A stretch of DNA of 64,000 nucleotides from Ypsolopha sequella (taxonomy: Eukaryota > Arthropoda > Insecta > Lepidoptera > Ypsolophidae). Shown here one piece after another: positions 56,864-64,000 of this stretch. The stretch covers positions 16,876,898 to 16,940,897 of the forward strand of contig OW204009.1 of NCBI GenBank assembly GCA_934047225.1, read 5' to 3'. Position numbers and translations under genes: made by a program. Each line of letters starts with the position of its first letter. The stretch's first letter is position 1. The notes below the pieces were generated by a model that was given only the letters and a program-made list of their open reading frames with translations, was not told the origin of the DNA and searched no databases.

Positions 56864-59800
56864 ATGGCGGACGACATTGATATAGAAGAACATGATGTTA
56901 TGGATAATCCTGCGATCAAAAACATGTTTCCTGATCTCGCCATTGTGAAAAGAGAGTTAGTTGGGTTTGGCATAGAAGGTGAGGTTTTTTATTATTATTT
57001 GAATCTAGATTGAGCATCAACCACTGGGATAGTACCGGGCTGCAGTTCATATAGTATTTGCAATAACTTAATACCAGTACCTCATGGTCACAGGAACATG
57101 GTCATGGTCACAAGGAAGTTTGCACTTTACGTGTTTTCTAGTAAAGAATTTTTGTGAAATTTGTAGTTTCTCTCAATGTAATTCTTCAAATAATTAATTT
57201 CAGAGTCAGCCACAAAATCTCACAGGAAAACAAGGGCATTGATAAAGAGCCAAAAAATTTGTCCATCATACATCACCGATGATGCAGAAGATACTTCTAT
57301 AATATCTGAACCAATAATCAAACACTATCCCATTGTGACATCAACACAGCTTGATAAGGAGTATAAACCTAAATTGCTCTGTTTAGATGATCAGGTTGCT
57401 GAAGCCATTGAACCGAAACCTGTTATAGAACTTGATGACAAGTCAAATGATTCAGACTCACAATTCTTTGGAAATAAATTGATTTTGGGGAGAAAGCCTG
57501 CAAACTTGAACACTGAAACTGCAACCATAAAGCCAAAACAAGATGCAGAAATGGAGAAATGCTTAACTGTCAAAGTTGTTGTTGAAGACATGGATGGCTT
57601 TTTAATGAAAAACAAAGCCTATTGCTTACAGTGTAAGACTCTTTTTGCAGATGTTAAGTCTTATAATTCACACAAGAACTTTGTTCATTTTAATCAGCAA
57701 GTAGCTGAGAGTGGTGATGTAACTAATCGGAGCAGTGATATTGATGGTCACAAATTCCAATGTGATATTTGTCATTATTCTGTTACTCGTCTTTATAATT
57801 TGAGAAGACATTACCGCTCAAAGCATTTTTGTGAAATACCAGAAAAACTAGTTGCGAAATATAAGACATCAAAGGCAAACAAAGAAACACTTCCAGTTAG
57901 AACACATGAACAAACTAACAAGACAGTTGGTCAAGGACCTGTTGATAGGTATATTTCCTCTATTGTGGCAACAGAGAAACTTACCAATGTGAGAAAGAAA
58001 CCACCTGGGTCCATAAACAAAGATAATCTCTGCAACCATTGCAATAGCACTTTTCCCACAAAAGAAGAACTTATAAGTCATCTGTATAATATTTTAAAGC
58101 CAAAGACAGTTCCATGTCCGGAATGTCCTTTTAAATTTGATGACCAGGAAGATTTGGATAAACATTCTCTTGAACACAATAAAATAGAGAGCCACCAAAT
58201 TGTAGAAGTTTTCAAAGCTAGAAACACTAGAAAGAGAAAAGCTAAATTATCTGAAAATGAAGATAGTCAGGATAGTGTGGTAATTATGGATGAATACCCT
58301 AAAACGACCAAAAGGAAGAAACTTGAAACACCTAATGAACCCGATAATGCTCCTAGCACATCTGTAGCTGAACAGACAGATAAATCAGCAGAGTTGTTGA
58401 AAAGAGTTATTCCTATATCAACACTTTTTAAGTGTCCCTCGTGTTGTTTTCACTTTATGACATATATCTCTGTTGTAAACCACGAAAAAAATTGCAGAAA
58501 AACCAAGCGCACTGGCAAATTCCAGTGTGAGGACTGTGTCATAACATTTGATGGACCTCTTCATTATAAAATTCACTTGAAACAACATTTCCACACCAAT
58601 GAGTTTAATATTATTCCTGTTAAATTCGGCGTGGATATGACCAAGATGATTCTGTGCCATTGTCCTAAATGCGGGGTCCATTATTCTGAACAGAAATTTT
58701 GGAGCCATTTTGAACATTGTGAGGATGATACTCCTAAATCGACCTATTGTAGAAAGTGCGATATATTGATTGAGGATGGTATAAATGATGCACATTCGGA
58801 ATCACACCAAGGGCAAAACGCAAAAAATTTCATATTTATAGACTTTGAAGAGGTAATTGTAACCAAATCTGCATCCAAAAAAAATCATAAAAGAAAAAGA
58901 TCAGATGATAGTGATGAGGATTATCAAATGACAGAAGAAATTTGTGTAAGTGATGAAGAATACGAATCACTAGAAGAATCTTCTGTTGCTGATGAATATA
59001 ATTCCACGAATTCTAACGATTATTGTTATTGTAACACATGCAACTGTTACTCTCCATTTGGGTATAAACAGGGAATTGCATATCATGCTAAAAAACGATG
59101 TCAGGATCTAGAACCTGGCAAAAAACTTATCTGCAAGCAGTGTGGCATTATGATGACAGCGAAGGCTTTAGATAACCATAGAATCAAACACGTTAATCAG
59201 CATAACTACACCATATTTGATTCAAAGTTTTATAATCTAAATGGTGAAATAATAAACCCTCCTGTACCTAGATTTAAATACTGTGGTGAATGCAAAGTGT
59301 TTTATGTACATTTGAAACAAGGTGTCCATGTATGTAACCGGGATTCGAAGAATACAAAATACTGCAACAAGTGCGACTGTACATATTCGGAAGTGGCTTA
59401 TAGCTTACACAGCAACTTCCATGCCTATTCAGAGAAACACCCAAATAACAAATATGATGATGTTTCGGGTAACGGAATCAAATACATTAGGTATAACAAG
59501 AAATACTATGGTAAACGAAAAAATTTATACAATAACGAAGATGGTTTAGATGATGGAAATGATAAAGAAGAAGTAAAACGGTTGAGATTCACTTTTTGGC
59601 AAAGAAATGTGCGTCGTTTGTTCACTCTCTTCCAATGCTCTACTTGTGACGTGATGGTCAGTGAAGGTAACGTAGAAGCTCACATGAACATTCAATATAA
59701 TTGTAACAGTGTAAAGAATATGTATAAGAAATGTGAAGACTGCGACTTCGCCATTGCTGGTAAAGATTTAAAAGATCATCTTTTATACCACACTATGAAC

Positions 59801-62800
59801 CGCGAGTTTAATCGTGACCAAATCAAAATTATTCCTTTTGACAAAGCTGTCGACATCAACGAAATCGAAATCATTAGTGATACTGAAGTTTACTTTTCTG
59901 AAGACGATATAGAAGAAGATCAGAAATATATATTCTACCAATGCAGAAATTGTAAATGCAACCTTACAAAAGGTTGTGAGAAGCTCAAGCATCATAAATG
60001 CTATGTGAGCCCCAAAATTAAAAAGTTCCAAAGGCAAAGAGAATGCCCCCTGTGCAAATTGAGTGTAAACACACACACGTTAGGTCGGCATTACGAGTGG
60101 CACAAAATCAATCGTGACCTTACACATTCTAATATGAAAATAATTAAATTTGGAAAGAAAGATGCAAATACAATTAAAAAATCAAAAGAACAATCAACTC
60201 TTAATGTATCTTTTAAACAAAAAGAAAAAGAGACAGGTACAGAAGCTAAAAATTCAAATGATAACAAAAACTTGCCAAATCCTCAAGATTCTAACAATGA
60301 GGAGAATATAAGTGGCGATAAACTATACCAGTGTAAGAATTGTAAGTTAAATTATTACAACGAGCTTGTTATCAGAGAACACACATGCGAGAAAAAGATA
60401 CCGTACAGATGCCTCGGGTGTAAATATACTTTCGACAAGACAGAATATGAGAAGCATATAAAATTCCATTTGAATCCAGATTATACCAGAGCAAGTATAA
60501 AAACCGTTGTGTTTGATAGAATTTCTAAAGTAGAGCATGTTGTGAAAAAACCAGCTGCAATAGTAAAATATGTTTCAGCCACAAAATCAAATGAACCAAC
60601 CCATTCAGACAAAAATAGAGCAATTCATTCTAATGAAAATAGCACAACTCATTCTGACGATAGACAAATTGCGGTGGCCATCGATGATGTACCACAGACG
60701 GAAACAAACGAACGTGTCGAAACTATTTACAAATGCTCGTGTGGTCTACATTTCCTAACAAAACAGTCGGCAGTAGATCATAATGAAATATGTGGACCAA
60801 AGTTTCGTTCTTCAAAGCAGAATTGCACTAAATGTCATCTTCTCTTCACCCCTAAGGTTCTTTTCGACCATTTGATGAATCACCATGGAAACAAAAAGAG
60901 CGAATTCAAGTTTCAAGTTATAGAAGTATCTCAAATGTTGGAGACCAAAGATACCTTGTATGCTTGCGCTGAATGCGAGCTGCTGTTTGTAGAGAAGAGC
61001 ACTATGGCAGGCCACGCTCACAGGTGCGGTAAGAAGAAATATGAAGACGGTAAAAAGTGCTTGCAGTGTGGATTAAATTTCTATAATGAAGATATTTCTT
61101 TCCATGAAATGAAACATCACAACAAAACCAAGCTAGAAGAAAACGACTTCGACATTGCCGTTTTAAAACTAGAAGATTACATTCAAAATGCAAGCAAACC
61201 TTTTGAAGAATTGGAAGATACAGATCCAGAGGAAATAGAAGAGGTTGATGATCAAGCCAATGATAGTGAAAAAATAGTCGTAGAACCTTGTGAACCAGTC
61301 ATCGTTGGCCCAAGTAGTTATAATAATGTGATCTACAAATGTAAGAAATGCAACCTATGCTACCTAAATTTCGGAACCTTCCAAGGACATGTTGTATACG
61401 AAAAACACAAGCATCCCCCTAAAAGAAATTGCACAATTTGTGGATACGTCTTCACAGAAGTGTCTCTAATAAAACATAAACAAGTTCATCACGATATGTT
61501 AAATCTAGCACGCGAAGATTTCATAATTGAGTATAACCACTTGGTTGAAGAAAAATTTACTATGACTAATAAGCTTAAAACCAAGATTGATCTCAACAAA
61601 AAATATGGCAACGTCTTGTACAAATGCAGCGATTGTGTGATATATTTCATGTTAGAAAACAGTGCCCATCAACATGTTAAGTCATTTCATTTGACGTTTA
61701 AAAATACTAAACAGTGTAATATCTGTAAATTGAATTTCTCTCTCAATTCACTTGCCCGACATAACTACCTTCATCATGAAAAGCAAAATCTCCAACTGAA
61801 AGATATAGAAATAGTAGAATATCCATACAAAAAGGAAGATGGTACAATTCAATTTTATAAGAGTAAACCTGCAAATAAGTGGAATGTGTCAGATGAAACT
61901 CTTAGGAACATTATGCTTAATAAATTCAGCAACAAAGTATACCAATGCGATCGTTGTGATGTTAACTTCGTCACTAAAGCCGCTTTGGAAAGTCATGTGA
62001 ATACACAAAATCATAAGTATTTGACTCTCCGCTCAGAGTGCGACGTTTGTGGCCTGAAATTCTTAGAGCCATCTTTAGCGAGACATATATACATCCATCA
62101 CGAAAATATGAAGTGTCAGTTAGAAGATTTGGAGATCGTAACCGAAATACAGCCTTCGCAACGTCGTAAAAAGAAACAAAAAGTAGACCCGAAACTTTAC
62201 AAGTGTAAGCCGTGTGACAACCATTTTATGACCCTGGAAACATGCAAATCGCACACATTTTACACTCACCAGCCCGTTATAAAAGAGAAAATATTGAAGT
62301 GCGAGATCTGTAACTTAAACTTTTTGAAACCATCCTTGCGCAAACATAAACAGCTTCATCATGTAGATAACAACTTCACACTTAAAGATTTTATTATTGA
62401 AGAATATGAACCTATGCCTTACAATGAATCTGGACATCTTCGCCCTAAAGTCGAGACATACATTGCTGCTGATAGAATAAATTCTAATACTACAGATGAA
62501 TATCAAGAAATCAGTAGTGTGGAAAATGGTGACTCATTAGAAGGCGATGATAAAACATCAAAAAAAGATTCCTTGTTGACTTTCGAGGTGCCAAAATATG
62601 TTCCGAGCGATAAAATATTTGATACACCGGCTCATTTGAATAGTGAACAAAATAATCAATCACTTGAAGACAATATTAAAAACAATACTCGAGGTGATAA
62701 AGGTAGCAGCGAACAAAATATGCAGTTGCCAACTGTAGAACAGAAATTTAATAAGAACTTGTCAGAGAATACTGAAACGAAAGAGGAATCAAATCACAAT

Positions 62801-63625
62801 CACGAACAACATGGTCTAGGTTCTAATGAAAAGAGAGATGAGAAAGACTTTTTAAAAGAGGATGTCGGTGAGAATGACTTACCAAAAGAGGGCAAAAAAG
62901 ACTCCGATGAAAAAGATGAAAATAGTACTCGAGGTGATAAAGGTAGCAGCGAACAAAATATGCAGTTGCCAACTGTAGAACAGAAATATAATAAGAACTT
63001 GTCAGAAAATACTGAAACGAAAGAGGAATCAAATCACAATCAAGAACAACATGGTCTAGGTTCTAATGAAAAGAGAGATGAGAAAGACTTTTTAAAAGAG
63101 GATGTCGGTGAGAATGACTTACCAAAAGAGGGCAAAAAAGACTCCGATGAAAAAGATGAAAATAGTACTCGAGGTGATAAAGGTAGCAGCGAACAAAATA
63201 TGCAGTTGCCAACTGTAGAACAGAAATATAATAAGAACTTGTCAGAAAATACTGAAACGAAAGAGGAATCAAATCACAATCAAGAACAACATGGTCTAGG
63301 TTCTAATGAAAAGAAAGATGAGATAGACTTTTTAAAGGAGGATGTCGGTGAGAATGACTTATCAAAAGAGGGCAAAAAAGACTCTGATGAAAACGATGAA
63401 AAGAGTACTCGAGGTGATAAAGGTAGCAGCGAACAGAATACGCAGTTGCCAACTGTAGAACAGAAATATAATAAGAACTTGTCAGAAAATACTGAAACGA
63501 AAGAGGAATCAAATGATAATCAAGAACAACATGTGCTAAGTTCAAATAAAAAGAAAGATGAGAATGACTTTTCAAAAGAAGATGTCGGTGAAAATGACTT
63601 ATCAATAGAGGAAAAAAGAAACTGA
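56864..63625 (+). CDS. Large zinc-finger protein of about 13 bipartite CCHC/C2H2 modules (2178 aa, two exons)
   Basis: Exon 1 is 56864-56978 (starts MADDIDIEEHDVMDN, ends phase 1 before GTGAGG); exon 2 is 57204-63625 after TTTCAG and joins in frame as IEESATKSHRKTRALIKS. Early fingers are ordinary C2H2 (FQCDICHYSVTRLYNLRRH; NLCNHCNSTFPTKEELISH). From about residue 450 to 1765 a module repeats: a CxxC knuckle usually closed by H-x3-5-C, then a CxxC..H..H finger, then a short hydrophobic strand (IIPVKF, IKIIPF, MKIIKF, FIIEY, IEIVEY, LEIVTE, FIIEEY). Acidic linkers separate some modules; residues about 1770-2178 are acidic low-complexity with 80-aa repeats. Likely nuclear and nucleic-acid binding, by family; I do not recognise the specific gene. 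The stop may reflect a frameshift (see findings). Confidence 0.9.
62690..63625 (+). repeat. 240-bp (80-aa) coding tandem repeat, almost four copies
   Basis: Units start at about 62690, 62930, 63170 and 63410, with exact 240-bp spacing, landmark RGDKGSSEQNMQLPTVEQK. The first three are nearly identical in DNA; the fourth is more diverged and breaks off at the stop codon. Period is a multiple of three, so the frame is kept. Confidence 0.95.
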
Positions 63626-64000
63626 TGGAAAAGATTGATATTCCAAAAACAGGAAGTAAGAAAACACGGTCTGAATCAGATCCACAGTTTGTTGGTTGGA
63701 ATCCTTTAGGGAGATGAACACATGTACTATTTAATAATTCCTTAAATTAATATAATAATATGATTCCTTATATCGCCAATTAATTGATTTTTGTGTCGTG
63801 CGTGTATCGCACTCCTTCATTATACAAAGCGTATTAATGACATGCTAACAAAATTAAACCACATCCTCTACCATAGACTTATGATATACAACCCGGTCAC
63901 ATTATCTCGAGACCTGGCGTCGATGACGTCACGTCGCGTCGGCGCTCAGATATGGTGCGCAAAACAAGCATCCGTGGCGAGCGCGGGGAGGTGAAAGGAG
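63626..64000. other. Downstream of the zinc-finger gene
   Basis: 63625-63717 contains a plausible out-of-frame C-terminal tail (see findings). No clear AATAAA signal is visible. The last 110 bp are CpG-rich and could be the edge of another gene's 5' region, which cannot be judged here. Confidence 0.4.

Noticed and set aside
62823..63605. Repeated minus-strand frames (69-100 aa) with Leu/His-rich text
   Set aside because: Antisense of the 240-bp coding repeat in the zinc-finger gene.

Overview
The window is a stretch of insect nuclear genome, almost certainly a moth or butterfly. Genes have many small exons with GT/AG introns, and introns and spacers are packed with transposons. Repeats I associate with Lepidoptera recur, such as the GGCCAAGTGCGAGTCGG family and the ACCGACTTCAAAAAGG family. 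There is no bacterial, phage, CRISPR or operon-like organisation.

Layout. (1) 16-19177, minus strand: twelve coding exons of alpha-catenin, residues 1 to about 519; the rest of the gene lies beyond the left edge. Its introns hold two inverted 437-bp MITEs around exon 11, a truncated CR1-like LINE, RTE remnants, a tRNA-like foldback, and small DNA transposons that touch splice donors. (2) 19185-28376: upstream region of alpha-catenin, with a tandemly duplicated segment (21565-22216) that may carry its noncoding first exon. The rest is transposon debris, including a 1.55-kb non-autonomous hAT element. (3) 28377-43943, minus strand: six coding exons of COQ2 (4-hydroxybenzoate polyprenyltransferase, ubiquinone synthesis). 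Intron 5 is about 9.5 kb and holds a complete 6.5-kb LINE with intact ORF1 and ORF2 (endonuclease, reverse transcriptase, RNase H) and a 13-bp target-site duplication. Beside exon 5 lie a 131-bp identical partial copy of it and a shorter third copy split by a hAT element. (4) 43944-56863: intergenic, dominated by hAT-type elements with 8-bp target duplications (one nested in another) and a THAP-bearing P-like element whose left terminal repeat is split by a further insertion. (5) 56864-63625, plus strand: a two-exon gene for a 2178-residue zinc-finger protein built from about 13 repeated bipartite finger modules, ending in a 240-bp tandem repeat.

The three host genes do not form a pathway: a cell-adhesion protein, a mitochondrial quinone-biosynthesis enzyme and a probable nuclear nucleic-acid-binding protein are simply neighbours. 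The most interesting signals are transposons that have become part of gene architecture, the duplicated COQ2 exon, and the unusual zinc-finger module array. Exon boundaries were placed by hand from splice motifs, reading phase and family conservation; none has been checked against transcripts.
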